Below, piece by piece: positions 1 to 8,905 of a stretch of 64,000 bases of DNA (position 1 is the stretch's first letter; each line of letters starts with the position of its first letter). Source of the DNA: Rhodospirillales bacterium. GTDB taxonomy: Bacteria; Pseudomonadota; Alphaproteobacteria; Rhodospirillales; Casp-alpha2. A model generated the notes under the pieces. It saw nothing but the letters and a program-made list of their open reading frames with translations. It had not been told where the DNA came from and did not search any database. Location of the stretch: contig JAEPQO010000001.1 in the NCBI GenBank assembly GCA_017640505.1, forward strand, positions 1,380,625-1,444,624. The letters run 5' to 3'. The position numbers and the translations under genes were made by a program.

Positions 1-2
1 AA

Positions 3-608
3 GAAGGGCCTGCGGCGCAGTTCTATAATTCTGCCGCCATGTTCATGGGAGGCAAACTCGAACACCTCCATCGCAAAATCAATGTTCCGACCTACGGGCT
101 TTTGGAAGAAGGCAAGCATTACGCCAAGGGCCGGTTCGTGGAGACGGTGTCGATTGATGAGAACTGGCGTGCCGGTGTCATGATCTGTGCGGATGCTTGG
201 AATCCCGCGCTGGTGCATCTGGCTTTTCTGCACGGTTCAACAATGTTGATCACGCCGATCAGTTCGGCGTTGGAAGCCGTCGGCGCCGAGTTCGACAATC
301 CAGGCGGATGGGGCCGGACCGTGCGCTTTTATGCCATGATCTATGGTGCGCCGATCGTCATGGCCAACCGGTGCGGCGTTGAGGAAGACCTGCATTTTTG
401 GGGTGGTTCCCGGATCGTTGATGCATTTGGTAAGGAAATTGCGGTTGCCGGCGAGGACGAGGCGCTTATCGTCGGGGAACTTCCGTTCGAGAACGTTCGG
501 AAGGCGCGGGCTTTGCTGCCGACCGTGCGTGACAGTGATCTTTCGCTTGTCATGCGGGAAACAACGCGTCTCGCGGAGAAACTGGGCGTGCCGGATTTCA
601 TCCGTTAA
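3..608 (+). CDS. Nitrilase-superfamily carbon-nitrogen hydrolase (5' end missing)
   Basis: The reading frame is already open at base 3 (EGPAAQFYNSA...), so the window cuts the gene and the first ATG seen at 39 is internal. About 201 codons remain of a family usually 260-330 residues long. The catalytic Lys lies in HLHRK (visible codon 25) and the nucleophilic Cys in VMICADAW (visible codon 62); the catalytic Glu would lie upstream of the window. The family hydrolyses amides, nitriles or carbamoyl groups in the cytosol; the substrate cannot be named. The stop codon overlaps the strong AAGGAGG ribosome site of the next gene, so the two are probably co-transcribed. Confidence 0.85.
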   Translation, partial: EGPAAQFYNSAAMFMGGKLEHLHRKINVPTYGLLEEGKHYAKGRFVETVSIDENWRAGVMICADAWNPALVHLAFLHGSTMLITPISSALEAVGAEFDNPGGWGRTVRFYAMIYGAPIVMANRCGVEEDLHFWGGSRIVDAFGKEIAVAGEDEALIVGELPFENVRKARALLPTVRDSDLSLVMRETTRLAEKLGVPDFIR

Positions 609-619
609 GGAGGAACATC

Positions 620-2164
620 ATGCGTAGAGGCCGAGGCCGACGTCAGGACCGTCAAACAGCCGAGATCATAGAATTCCAGAACCCGGCGCCGGGAGGCCTT
701 GAGGGGGGCAGCTATCGCCCCCTCACGCGCGCCGATATTGAGCGGATCGTTGGTGCCGCCTATGACGTGCTGGCGCGGACCGGTGTGGAAGTCATGCCGA
801 GCCCCTGCCGCGACCTGTTCGAGAGGGCAGGCTGCCGCATCGACAGCAGTATCAACCGGGTGTTCATTCCGGCCAATGTGATCGACGAAGCGAGAACACA
901 CCTGCGCCACGAGGTGCTTCTGGCCGGCCGCGACCCGGCGCACGACCTCGAACTCAGCGGGCGGCGCGTTTACCTTGGCACCGGCGGTCAGGCGGTCAAG
1001 ATCATGGATCTCGATGATACGGTTCGCGAAACCGTCCTTGCCGATAATTTCCATATCGGGCGCCTCGTCGACACCTTGCATCACGTGCACTTCTACATGC
1101 GTCCGGTGGTATGCCGCGATCTGGAAACGCCCGACATCGACATCAACCAGCTTTATGCGTGCCTGGCGGCAACCAAAAAGCATGTCATGAGCAATGCCTA
1201 CTTGCCGGAACGCGTGGCAGACATCCGTGAGGTCGGCAATATGGTCGCTGGCGGTGCCGACACCTTTGATGCGCGCCCGCCGGTGTCGCTTACGGCATGC
1301 TGGACCGTGTCTCCGTTGCGATACGCGATGGAGACCGTCGAGATCCTGGACGAGATTATCGAGCACGGTATTCCCGTCGTGACCTCGTCGGCACCGCAGG
1401 CAGGAGCGACCTCGCCGGCGTCTCTCGCCGGGACGCTGGTGCAAATTACGGCAGAGCAACTTTCCGGGCTCACCTATGTAAACCTGAAAAAACCGGGTTA
1501 TCCGCTGATCATGGGGTGTGTCCCGGCGCAGGCGGATCTGCGGACCGGGGCGTTCACGGGCGGCTCGGCCGAGTTTGCGTTGCTGAACGCGGCATGTGCC
1601 CAGATTGCGCAATACCTGAAGATGCCGGTCTATAATTCATCGGGGATCGCGGACGCGAAGATCGGTGACGCGCAGGCCGGGTTCGAAAAAGGAATGACCA
1701 CGGCCGCCGCGGCGCTTGCAGGTTCGAACTACGTGCATCATTCCGCAGGATTCCTGGAAAGTTTGCTGGCTGTTGCTTATGAACAGTACGTGATCGACAA
1801 CGACATCAACGGCGCCATCATGCGGCTGGCGCGCGGTATCGAAGTTTCTGACGCCACGCTCGCCGTCGACGTCATTCATGATGTCTGCACCGGCCCCAAC
1901 CATTTCCTCGGGCATCCCGATACGCTGGCGCGGATGAAGGAAGAATACCTCTATCCCGAGGTGTTTGACCGCGCATCACGTGACGATTGGGAAGCGGCAG
2001 GTGAGAAGGACATCCGTGAAATCGCCAAGCTGCATGCGCGGCAGGTCTTGGAAAACCATTGGCCGGTCGCAATAGACCCGTCCGTGGACAAGGAGCTGCG
2101 TGCACGGTTCGATATTCTGCTGCCGGAAACAGCGATGCGCCCGGGAGGCTGGCCGGGGCCCTGA
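620..2164 (+). CDS. Trimethylamine methyltransferase (MttB) family protein, non-pyrrolysine type
   Basis: 514 residues, close to the usual MttB-superfamily length, starting with ATG behind AAGGAGG at 607-613. The N-terminal YRPLTRADIERIVGAAYDVL block, GTGGQAVKIMDLDD and the central LSGLTYVNLKKPGYP and GSNYVHHSAGFLESLLAVAYEQ blocks are typical. The frame has no internal amber codon, so this is not the pyrrolysine TMA enzyme. Known non-Pyl members move a methyl group from quaternary amines such as glycine betaine, or related substrates, to a corrinoid protein. No corrinoid protein is visible in the window, so partner and substrate are unknown. It probably forms an operon with the upstream amidase. 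Confidence 0.85.
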   Translation: MRRGRGRRQDRQTAEIIEFQNPAPGGLEGGSYRPLTRADIERIVGAAYDVLARTGVEVMPSPCRDLFERAGCRIDSSINRVFIPANVIDEARTHLRHEVLLAGRDPAHDLELSGRRVYLGTGGQAVKIMDLDDTVRETVLADNFHIGRLVDTLHHVHFYMRPVVCRDLETPDIDINQLYACLAATKKHVMSNAYLPERVADIREVGNMVAGGADTFDARPPVSLTACWTVSPLRYAMETVEILDEIIEHGIPVVTSSAPQAGATSPASLAGTLVQITAEQLSGLTYVNLKKPGYPLIMGCVPAQADLRTGAFTGGSAEFALLNAACAQIAQYLKMPVYNSSGIADAKIGDAQAGFEKGMTTAAAALAGSNYVHHSAGFLESLLAVAYEQYVIDNDINGAIMRLARGIEVSDATLAVDVIHDVCTGPNHFLGHPDTLARMKEEYLYPEVFDRASRDDWEAAGEKDIREIAKLHARQVLENHWPVAIDPSVDKELRARFDILLPETAMRPGGWPGP

Positions 2165-2195
2165 TCTCGATCTGAAGTATTCATGACGTGCCGTC

Positions 2196-2212
2196 CGCGA
2201 CCTTGCGTCGCG
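2196..2212 (+). terminator. Weak hairpin after the MttB-family gene
   Basis: CGCGAC (2196-2201) and GTCGCG (2207-2212) form a 6-bp stem with a 5-base loop, 32 bases after the stop codon. Only a poor T stretch follows, so this may be a weak terminator or pause site ahead of the next promoter. Confidence 0.3.
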
Positions 2213-2223
2213 CGGGTATTTGG

Positions 2224-2252
2224 TTGACATTGCGCGGCGGAATTTTCACATC
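2224..2252 (+). promoter_or_regulatory. Possible sigma-70 promoter for the aldehyde dehydrogenase
   Basis: A perfect -35 TTGACA lies at 2224-2229, 43 bases before the next start codon. The matching -10 region (CACATC at 2247-2252, 17-base spacer) is poor, so the call rests on the -35 and its intergenic position. Confidence 0.3.
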
Positions 2253-2271
2253 AAGACCGGAAGGCTGTTCT

Positions 2272-3708
2272 ATGTCCGAGTATCCCGACGTAAAACTTTT
2301 CATTGCTGGCGAATGGCGCGATGGCCAGGAAGGTAAGACGCTGCCCATCATCGATCCCGCGACTGAGGAAGAAATCGGTCGTCTGGCGCACGCGACGAAA
2401 CCTGATCTGGATGCGGCATTGGAATCCGCCGAGCGTGGGTTCAAGGTGTGGCGGCAGACGCCGGCATTTGATCGTTACAAGATTATGCGTAAAGCGGCAG
2501 ATCTGTTGCGCGAACGCAAGGATGCTATTGCCTGGCTGATGACCCGCGAACAGGGGAAGCCGCTGGCGCAATCCGGTCTTGAAGTGCTGGCCGCCGCCGA
2601 CACGGTGGACTGGATTGCCGAGGAAGGCCGCCGAACTTACGGATGGACAATCCCGGCTCGTGCACCAGGCGTGACCAACATGACACTTAAGATGCCGGTT
2701 GGCCCCGTTGCTGCATTCACGCCATGGAACTTCCCGATTAACCAGATTGTCCGCAAGCTCGGCTCGGCACTTGCAACCGGTTGTTCTATTATCGTCAAAG
2801 CGCCGGAAGAAACCCCGGCCTCGCCGGCCGAGCTGATCCGAGCTTTCACGGATGCTGGCGTGCCGACGGATGTAATGAGTCTCGTTTACGGGGTGCCGGC
2901 GGAAATCTCGGAGTATCTGATCCCGCACCCGACCATCCGCAAGATCTCGTTCACCGGTTCGACGCCGGTCGGCAAGCATCTTGCCGCGCTTGCCGGACAG
3001 CACATGAAACGTGCGACCATGGAACTGGGCGGTCATGCGCCGGTGATGGTGTTTAACGACGCCGATATCGACACCGCTGTCACGCAGATGGCGGCATTCA
3101 AGTCGCGCAATGCGGGGCAGGTCTGCATTTCACCGACACGATTCCTGGTGCAGGACAAAGTTGCCGACAAGTTTCTGGATGGCTTCATCGGCGCGATGCA
3201 GAAACTCAAGGTCGGCAACGGTCTCGAAGCCGGCACGGATATGGGACCGCTGGCCAACGAACGCCGCATTCCCGCGATCGAAGACATGATCAACGACGCG
3301 ACATCCAAAGGCGGAAATCTCGCAACAGGCGGTGAGCGGATCGGCAACAAGGGGTATTTTTTCCAGCCGACCGTCCTGACCGATGTGCCGACGGACGCCA
3401 AAATCATGAATGATGAACCGTTCGGCCCGGTCGCTATCGTTAATCGCTTCAAGGAATACGACGAAGCCGTTGGCGAGGCGAATCGCTTGCCGTTCGGTCT
3501 GGCGTCCTTTGCGTATACGGGATCCGGCACCACGGCCGACCGGCTCAGCCGGGATGTGGAAAGCGGTATGCTGACCATCAACCATCTTGGGCTCGCGGTG
3601 CCCGAAGTGCCGTTCGGCGGCATCAAAGACTCCGGTTACGGTACGGAGGGTGGCGCGGACGTCCTTGAGGCATATCTGGAAACGCGCTTTGTAAGCACGC
3701 AGCAATAA
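2272..3708 (+). CDS. NAD(P)-dependent succinate-semialdehyde-type aldehyde dehydrogenase
   Basis: 478 residues from the ATG at 2272 (MSEYPDVKLFIAGEW), preceded by GGAAGG; an in-frame ATG at 2188 would add 28 residues that do not look like the family. The general-base Glu is in MELGGHAP and the catalytic Cys in GQVCISPTRF; the NAD-binding FTGSTPVGKHL and PWNFPINQIVRKLGSAL blocks are present. The fold oxidises an aldehyde such as succinate semialdehyde to its acid. Next to an MttB-like methyltransferase it may clear an aldehyde made in amine or betaine breakdown (inference). Confidence 0.88.
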   Translation: MSEYPDVKLFIAGEWRDGQEGKTLPIIDPATEEEIGRLAHATKPDLDAALESAERGFKVWRQTPAFDRYKIMRKAADLLRERKDAIAWLMTREQGKPLAQSGLEVLAAADTVDWIAEEGRRTYGWTIPARAPGVTNMTLKMPVGPVAAFTPWNFPINQIVRKLGSALATGCSIIVKAPEETPASPAELIRAFTDAGVPTDVMSLVYGVPAEISEYLIPHPTIRKISFTGSTPVGKHLAALAGQHMKRATMELGGHAPVMVFNDADIDTAVTQMAAFKSRNAGQVCISPTRFLVQDKVADKFLDGFIGAMQKLKVGNGLEAGTDMGPLANERRIPAIEDMINDATSKGGNLATGGERIGNKGYFFQPTVLTDVPTDAKIMNDEPFGPVAIVNRFKEYDEAVGEANRLPFGLASFAYTGSGTTADRLSRDVESGMLTINHLGLAVPEVPFGGIKDSGYGTEGGADVLEAYLETRFVSTQQ

Positions 3709-3767
3709 CCCTCCGATGCCGGCTCAGTGGGAAGCAGGGCTGGTAGCTACATACGTCTAATTGTCAG

Positions 3768-3809
3768 CAACCCCATCCGAATGTCGCGCATACAGGGTGG
3801 GGTTGTTTG
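3768..3809 (+). terminator. Probable intrinsic terminator after the aldehyde dehydrogenase
   Basis: Arms 3768-3778 and 3795-3805 (CAACCCCATCC / GGGTGGGGTTG) pair over 11 positions with one G-T wobble and a 16-base loop, followed by TTTG. The rest of the 265-base gap between 3708 and 3974 shows nothing else I can name. Confidence 0.5.
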
Positions 3810-3973
3810 ACTTGGTTCGAAATTGGATACGGGCCCGAGAGCTCGATCAGCGCTAGTGACCTGCTTCCGCCCGGTCAACGCGCCATTCGATGCTTCAATA
3901 AATTCAGTAAATCGTATATGCTTTCCGGCGTGCTTAAGGGGGCAGCGGCGCAGACGTTCGCGCCACGGCGTAT

Positions 3974-5638
3974 ATGAAAAATTTGCAGCAGATTGATTTC
4001 GGCGCGATGGAGCTGGAGGCCAAGGCGGAAGCTAGGCTGGCCGCCTTGACGATGCTTGCCGGCGCGGCCGGGACCCAGATTGAGTTTCTGCAGACAGCAC
4101 TTCGCGCACTTACGATCGGAATGGATTGCTCGCTCGGCGCGGTCGGCGAAGTCGGAAGCGACGGCAAGACTGTCGGGATGGTCTGTTTCATCAAGGATGG
4201 CGAGTTCATAAAGCCCTATACCTGTAATCTTGAAGGTACGCCGTGTGCGCGTGTGTATGAATCGGTAGGGCACGACACACACGTGTTCTGTAAGAGCGAC
4301 CTGGCGGATACGTTCCCCGAGGACAACATGCTTCGCGAGCTCGGCGTCGAGAGCTACCGGGCCGAGGCGTTCACGGATTCGGATGGGCGGCGTATCGGCC
4401 ATGTTTTCGTCGCTGACACCAAGCCGATGGAGTCGGACGATACCGATACCGCCTTTTTCCGCCTCGTTTCGCAACGTATCGGCGCGGAAATCAATCGTTG
4501 GCATGCAGATCAGGCGCAGAAGGAAGAGCGGCTTCTGTTGCAGACGATTCTGGATAACCTGCCGATCCCGGTGACACTGAGCGATAAAGTCGGTCGGTAT
4601 ATTATGGCTAATCAGAAATTCGAGGAATGGTACGGCACGCCAGTGTCCCAAGTCCTCGGAAAGACAGCGCGGGAAGCTTTGCCGCTGACTGAAGCCCAAT
4701 TGGGTGTACGCGAGGAAATGGAGGAGGACGTTCTATCCACTGGGGAAGTGCGGCGGCGTGAAGAAACAAAAATGCTCGCAGATGGTCAGGGACATTATGT
4801 CATCGTGACCAAGTTCCCGGTCCGGGATAGCGCGGGGAACGTCATTGGGTTCGGCTCGACGACGACAGATATTACCGACCGGCGTGAGAACGAAACCGCG
4901 TTGCAGCACGCCAAAGAGCGGGCTGAGATGGCGTCGCGTGCCAAGAGCGAGTTTCTTGCCAACATGAGCCATGAACTGCGCACGCCTCTAAACTCCATTA
5001 TCGGATTGTCGGAAGTAATGTTGGAGGGGATTTTCGGCACCCTGAACCCGAAATATGCCGAATACGTGAATGACATCAATGTGTCCGGCGAACATCTGCT
5101 CGACGTGATAACCGACATTCTTGATATCTCCAAAATCGAGGCAGGGGAGACGGAACTCGAAGAGACCGCGTTGGATATCACGGAAACGGTCCACTCTGCG
5201 CTGCGGCTTGCATACAACCGGACACGCGAGAAGCGTGATTGGACGTCTATCGATATTCCGATGGACTTCCCGAGGCTGAAAGCCGACAGGCGTCTGGTGA
5301 AACAGATTCTCGTCAATCTACTGACGAACGCCATCAAGTTCACACCTGACGAAGGGGATGTCGGTGTCTCCGCCGAGGTTCTTGAGAACGGTGGGATCGA
5401 AATCGTGGTATTTGATACCGGTGTCGGGATTGCCGAGGACGATATTCCTCGCGCACTTGAGCCCTTCGGCCAGGTCCGGAACCGCCCCGAGTTAACGCAC
5501 AGCGGTACCGGACTCGGGTTGCCACTGTCGAAAAAGTTCACTGAGCTTCATGGTGGAACGCTTCACATCGAGAGTGTCACCGATGAAGGCACGAGGGTAT
5601 TCGTGACGTTCCCGCCGGAGCGCACTATTCGCGAGTGA
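3974..5638 (+). CDS. GAF-PAS sensor histidine kinase
   Basis: 554 residues without membrane segments. Residues about 15-175 look like a GAF domain, about 185-305 a PAS domain (LLLQTILDNLPIPVTLSDKVGRY). HisKA carries the phospho-acceptor His333 in NMSHELRTP. The ATPase domain shows the N box LVNLLTNAIKF, G1 FDTGVGIAEDD, F box EPFGQ and G2 GTGLGLP. It should autophosphorylate in response to a cytosolic signal and pass the phosphate to a response regulator that is not adjacent. No receiver domain is attached. Its stop is 13 bases from the convergent WYL gene. Confidence 0.9.
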   Translation: MKNLQQIDFGAMELEAKAEARLAALTMLAGAAGTQIEFLQTALRALTIGMDCSLGAVGEVGSDGKTVGMVCFIKDGEFIKPYTCNLEGTPCARVYESVGHDTHVFCKSDLADTFPEDNMLRELGVESYRAEAFTDSDGRRIGHVFVADTKPMESDDTDTAFFRLVSQRIGAEINRWHADQAQKEERLLLQTILDNLPIPVTLSDKVGRYIMANQKFEEWYGTPVSQVLGKTAREALPLTEAQLGVREEMEEDVLSTGEVRRREETKMLADGQGHYVIVTKFPVRDSAGNVIGFGSTTTDITDRRENETALQHAKERAEMASRAKSEFLANMSHELRTPLNSIIGLSEVMLEGIFGTLNPKYAEYVNDINVSGEHLLDVITDILDISKIEAGETELEETALDITETVHSALRLAYNRTREKRDWTSIDIPMDFPRLKADRRLVKQILVNLLTNAIKFTPDEGDVGVSAEVLENGGIEIVVFDTGVGIAEDDIPRALEPFGQVRNRPELTHSGTGLGLPLSKKFTELHGGTLHIESVTDEGTRVFVTFPPERTIRE

Positions 5639-5651
5639 GCGTGCACCCCCA

Positions 5652-6644
5652 CTATGGCAACGCCGGCCACGAAGGCCGGTTGTCCGCTACCATTTCTTTC
5701 AAACTCTGCGGCGCTATGACCTCGACCTTGTCGCCCCACATGTACAGGTGCCACGCCATTTCAAGGTCTGACGCGGCCCAGAACCGGACGATAAGGGAGC
5801 CGTCCTCCTGTGGTTCCAGTTGCTGCGTAGGATGGAATTCGAACTCGGCGGCTGTCGACGCGGCCTCAGGTACGAATTTCCAGATCACCTCGTAAGGATC
5901 CTGCTGATAGACGCCGAACGAACGCGCCGCGAAATCTGCAAGGCGGAATTCCGGTTTCCGAATGAAATAGTCGTCCAGAAGCTTCACGCCTTCGATATTG
6001 GAAAGGCTGAACAGCGCCACATCGTTGGCTTTCGGGTGTTCGTGGTAGGCGACCAGATAATTGCGATGGCCGAACAGAAAACCGTATGGGTGTACCAGTC
6101 TGGTGTTGAGTTTGCCGTTTCTTCTGTTGCGGTAATCGATTTCGGCCTTGAGGCAGGCTTTCACCGCATCGCGGAGTTCGACCATGACCGTTCCGGGGAC
6201 ACGCGGCCGGGGGCCGGGACGCATCGCGAAGCCTTCAGCCTCGAGAAGTGCATCGATATCCGGTTCGGTCCGACGTGCAACATCGGGTGGTATGAGCGCC
6301 TTCAGCTTGCCGCGCATGTTCTCGAGCCGGGCCGCGCGGTCCGGCTGACCGTTGGCACGGACGAGGGCGATGGTGGATTCAAGATCCGCGAGTTCGTCCG
6401 CAGAAAATGAAACCATGCGGTCGAGCACGCCGGACGGGATGCGCCAGCGTTTCGACTTGTCGTCGGTGTCAACTTCGACGGCCTGGGGGAAATTCCTGAG
6501 AATGGCATCGCGCATGCGCATCGCCGTCCGGCGGCCAACGGCAAAGCGTTCCTGAATGTCCTGCAGGGACAAACCGCGCCGCGCCGCCTGCATTTCCAGG
6601 GCGAGTTGCAAAAGATTATCCGCTTTTTCGTATCTCAAACTCAT
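5652..6644 (-). CDS. WYL-domain transcriptional regulator
   Basis: 330 residues. An N-terminal helix-turn-helix (SLQDIQERFAVGRRTAMRMRDAI, about residues 25-48) is followed by a WYL region (IDYRNRRNGKLNTRLVHPYGFLFGHRNYLVAYHEH) and a WCX-type C-terminus. WYL regulators bind DNA and sense small ligands or nucleic acid; none can be assigned. It is transcribed divergently from the creatininase-family gene across 116 bases containing two TGCATGAC direct repeats, so it may control that gene (inference). A CCGGCC/GGCCGG hairpin sits in its last codons (5663-5679). Confidence 0.85.
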   Translation of the reverse strand: MSLRYEKADNLLQLALEMQAARRGLSLQDIQERFAVGRRTAMRMRDAILRNFPQAVEVDTDDKSKRWRIPSGVLDRMVSFSADELADLESTIALVRANGQPDRAARLENMRGKLKALIPPDVARRTEPDIDALLEAEGFAMRPGPRPRVPGTVMVELRDAVKACLKAEIDYRNRRNGKLNTRLVHPYGFLFGHRNYLVAYHEHPKANDVALFSLSNIEGVKLLDDYFIRKPEFRLADFAARSFGVYQQDPYEVIWKFVPEAASTAAEFEFHPTQQLEPQEDGSLIVRFWAASDLEMAWHLYMWGDKVEVIAPQSLKEMVADNRPSWPALP

Positions 6645-6664
6645 GGGTGCTGTTCTAAATTATA

Positions 6665-6699
6665 TGCATGACAGATTTGGTCACCCATTATTGCATGAC
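6665..6699. repeat. Direct repeat TGCATGAC x2 in a divergent promoter region
   Basis: Identical 8-mers at 6665-6672 and 6692-6699, 27 bases apart, between the divergent WYL regulator and creatininase-family genes. The position suits a regulator-binding site, but an 8-mer is short enough to recur by chance. Confidence 0.35.
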
Positions 6700-6760
6700 T
6701 TCGTGAGCGAATGAATTAAGGTGACGGCAATTCAATATCGCGCGCGAAGGAGAGGACGCT

Positions 6761-7522
6761 ATGCGGCTGCAACTGATGACCTGGCAAGAGGTCGAGACCT
6801 ATCTGAAACGTTCTACCGGGGTCATCATGCCGATCGGTTCGGCCGAGCAGCATGGTCCGACGGGATTTATCGGAACGGATGCGCTGTGCCCGGAAATCGT
6901 CGCGGAAAAGCTGGCCGAAGAGGTGGATGCTGTCATCGCCCCCACCATTAGCGTCGGCATGGCGCAGCATCATTTGGGGTTCCCGGGGTCGATTACGCTC
7001 CGGCCGACAACGCTGATCTCCGTCATCGGCGATATGGTCACGTCGCTGGCCCGGCACGGTTTCGACAGGTTCTATTTCGTCAATGGGCATGGCGGCAATA
7101 TTGCGACGGTGAAGGCCGCATTCGACGAGATATACGCCGAAAGCAGTCTTGGTACGGCGCGGCATAACCGGGCGGGGTTGCGATGCGTGCTTCGGAACTG
7201 GTTCCAGTGTCCGTCCGTAAATGAGATCGAGGCCAAAGAGTTCGGCGAGGCCAACGGCAGCCACGCGACGGCCGGCGAGGTATCGCTGACCTATTTCGGC
7301 TATCCGGAGGACGGCGCGCGTATTTCCAGCGCCTCAAAGCTGTCGCCCGAGGTGGCGCCCGAAGGCAGTTTTTACGACTGTGAAGATTACCGCCGGCGCT
7401 TTCCGGACGGGCGAATCGGGTCCGACCCGACGCTGGCAACGGCCGAGATTGGAGAACGTCTCCGGGCGGCTGCGGTCAAGGATCTGGCGGCCGATTACAG
7501 GAAATTCCTAGAGGCGGAGTAG
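6761..7522 (+). CDS. Creatininase (creatinine amidohydrolase) family protein
   Basis: 253 residues, usual for the family, with AGGAG before the ATG. The metal and active-site motifs are complete: GSAEQHGP, GTDALCPE, HHLGFPGS and NGHGGN. Members are metal-dependent amidohydrolases acting on cyclic amides or formamides (creatinine, mycofactocin or riboflavin-type intermediates). The substrate cannot be named here. The 3' end overlaps the convergent hydrolase gene by 15 bases. Confidence 0.88.
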   Translation: MRLQLMTWQEVETYLKRSTGVIMPIGSAEQHGPTGFIGTDALCPEIVAEKLAEEVDAVIAPTISVGMAQHHLGFPGSITLRPTTLISVIGDMVTSLARHGFDRFYFVNGHGGNIATVKAAFDEIYAESSLGTARHNRAGLRCVLRNWFQCPSVNEIEAKEFGEANGSHATAGEVSLTYFGYPEDGARISSASKLSPEVAPEGSFYDCEDYRRRFPDGRIGSDPTLATAEIGERLRAAAVKDLAADYRKFLEAE

Positions 7523-8215
7523 CGTTTCGGCCAGCGCCTCGGGTGCCGTTACGAACGGTGAATGCCCGGTATCGATTTCGACGATCGGATCGCATCCGGC
7601 TCGCTTCGCCATCCAGCGCTCGTGGCCGACCGAGATCGCCCGGTCATTGCTGCACACGATGGCGGCTTTCTTCACGCGTCCGAAGTTTGCGTCGCTCAGA
7701 TGGATGGGTTCGTGAAAGGCCTGCATCGCCTGAAGCTGAATGCGGTCTGCGGCCCACGCTACCTGGCGCGGGGTTGCATCGTTATAGAATGCTTCTTCAA
7801 GTACACCCGACTTCAGTGTGATCGCCGCCGTGCCGCCGACGTCGATGATGCCGGCTCGGACGTGTGAGTCTGGATCGCTCTTGAAAACGTCGCCAACGCA
7901 TTCGCCGTCCGCAGGGATGTAGGCGGCGAGGAATATGACTTTTTCCAGCTTGTCCGGCCGCTGCTCCGCGACTCCGGCGGCGACAGCGCCGCCCATGGAG
8001 TGGCCGACCAGTACCGGTGGCGTCTCCAGCGTTTCGACCAGTTCGGCTACAGAATTGATATAGCTCGACATTTTCTGCTGACCGATCCAGCCGTCGTTGA
8101 ATGCATGTCCCGGAAGGTCGGGGGCGACGGCGGTGTGACCAAGTTCTTCGAGTTGTTCGATGAGCGGTTCCCAGCACCAACTCGCGTGATACGCACCATG
8201 GACAAGCACAAACAT
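7508..8215 (-). CDS. Alpha/beta-fold hydrolase (small esterase type)
   Basis: 235 residues from the ATG at 8215 (MFVLVHGAYHASW), where homology begins; the frame is open further upstream but that stretch covers the divergent gene. The oxyanion-hole HG is at residues 6-7, the nucleophile elbow GHSMG has Ser73 and the catalytic His is His218 in DTGHSPF. The sequence resembles the plant methylesterase/salicylate-esterase branch, so an ester hydrolase is likely. Its start lies 63 bases from the divergent DsbA-family isomerase gene. Confidence 0.85.
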   Translation of the reverse strand: MFVLVHGAYHASWCWEPLIEQLEELGHTAVAPDLPGHAFNDGWIGQQKMSSYINSVAELVETLETPPVLVGHSMGGAVAAGVAEQRPDKLEKVIFLAAYIPADGECVGDVFKSDPDSHVRAGIIDVGGTAAITLKSGVLEEAFYNDATPRQVAWAADRIQLQAMQAFHEPIHLSDANFGRVKKAAIVCSNDRAISVGHERWMAKRAGCDPIVEIDTGHSPFVTAPEALAETLLRL

Positions 8216-8278
8216 GTCTGCACCATAGATGATCAAACCCGGAATGTCTTCGGGAACACGGAGGAGGAGACGCCGCCC

Positions 8279-8905
8279 ATGCATGCTCACTGGTATTTCG
8301 ACGTTATTTCGCCATATAGCTATTTGCAGTTTCTGCGCCTGAACAAGGTTGCTGACCGGTGCGACCTTTCGCTCAAGCCGGTACTGTTTGCCGGTTTGTT
8401 GAATGCCAACGGCCAGAAGGGTCCTGCGGAAATCCCGTCCAAACGTCTGTTTACCTATCGCATGGTCACGTGGATGGCCGCCAAACGCGGCGTGCCTTTT
8501 ACCTTTCCCGACGCGCATCCGTTCAACCCGATTCGCGCGCTTCGGCTCTGCGTCGCACTCGGTTCGACGCCGGATGTAGTTGGCAAGGTGTTCCACGCCG
8601 TCTGGGGAGCGGGCCAATTGCCGGATACCGACACCGGCTGGGCGGCCATTCAGAGAGCATGCGGTATCGATAACGGTGACGAACTAATCTCGGACCCGGC
8701 GGTCAAGAAGCAGCTGATCGAAAACGGTGAGCAGGCGCTGGCCGAGAACGTGTTCGGCGTGCCCAGTTTTGTTGCCGGCGGCGAGGTGTTCTGGGGTGAC
8801 GACTCGCTGGATTTCTTCTCGGACTGGATCGACGATCCGGGTGTACTCGCGACGCTAGAGATGAAGCAGCTCGACGACCTGCCGTCGAACGCGACACGTA
8901 TTTAG
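8279..8905 (+). CDS. 2-hydroxychromene-2-carboxylate isomerase family protein (DsbA-like)
   Basis: 208 residues from the ATG at 8279 ([18 protein letters not shown]), chosen because GGAGGAGGA lies just upstream and homology starts here. The N-terminal [10 protein letters not shown] with its serine, and the C-terminal [19 protein letters not shown], match the kappa-GST/HCCA isomerase branch of the thioredoxin fold. Members use glutathione to isomerise aromatic breakdown intermediates, but many paralogues have other substrates. The stop TAG shares the tetranucleotide TTAG (8902-8905) with the stop of convergent msrA. Confidence 0.82.
   Translation: MHAHWYFDVISPYSYLQFLRLNKVADRCDLSLKPVLFAGLLNANGQKGPAEIPSKRLFTYRMVTWMAAKRGVPFTFPDAHPFNPIRALRLCVALGSTPDVVGKVFHAVWGAGQLPDTDTGWAAIQRACGIDNGDELISDPAVKKQLIENGEQALAENVFGVPSFVAGGEVFWGDDSLDFFSDWIDDPGVLATLEMKQLDDLPSNATRI

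Noticed and set aside
605-1612. Long antisense frame over the MttB gene
   Set aside because: A shadow of GC-rich codon bias; no ribosome site or recognisable domain.
620-2164. Pyrrolysine-containing MttB
   Set aside because: The frame is continuous without an internal amber codon.
5663-5679. CCGGCC hairpin between the kinase and WYL genes as a terminator
   Set aside because: It lies within the WYL coding end and has no T run on either strand.
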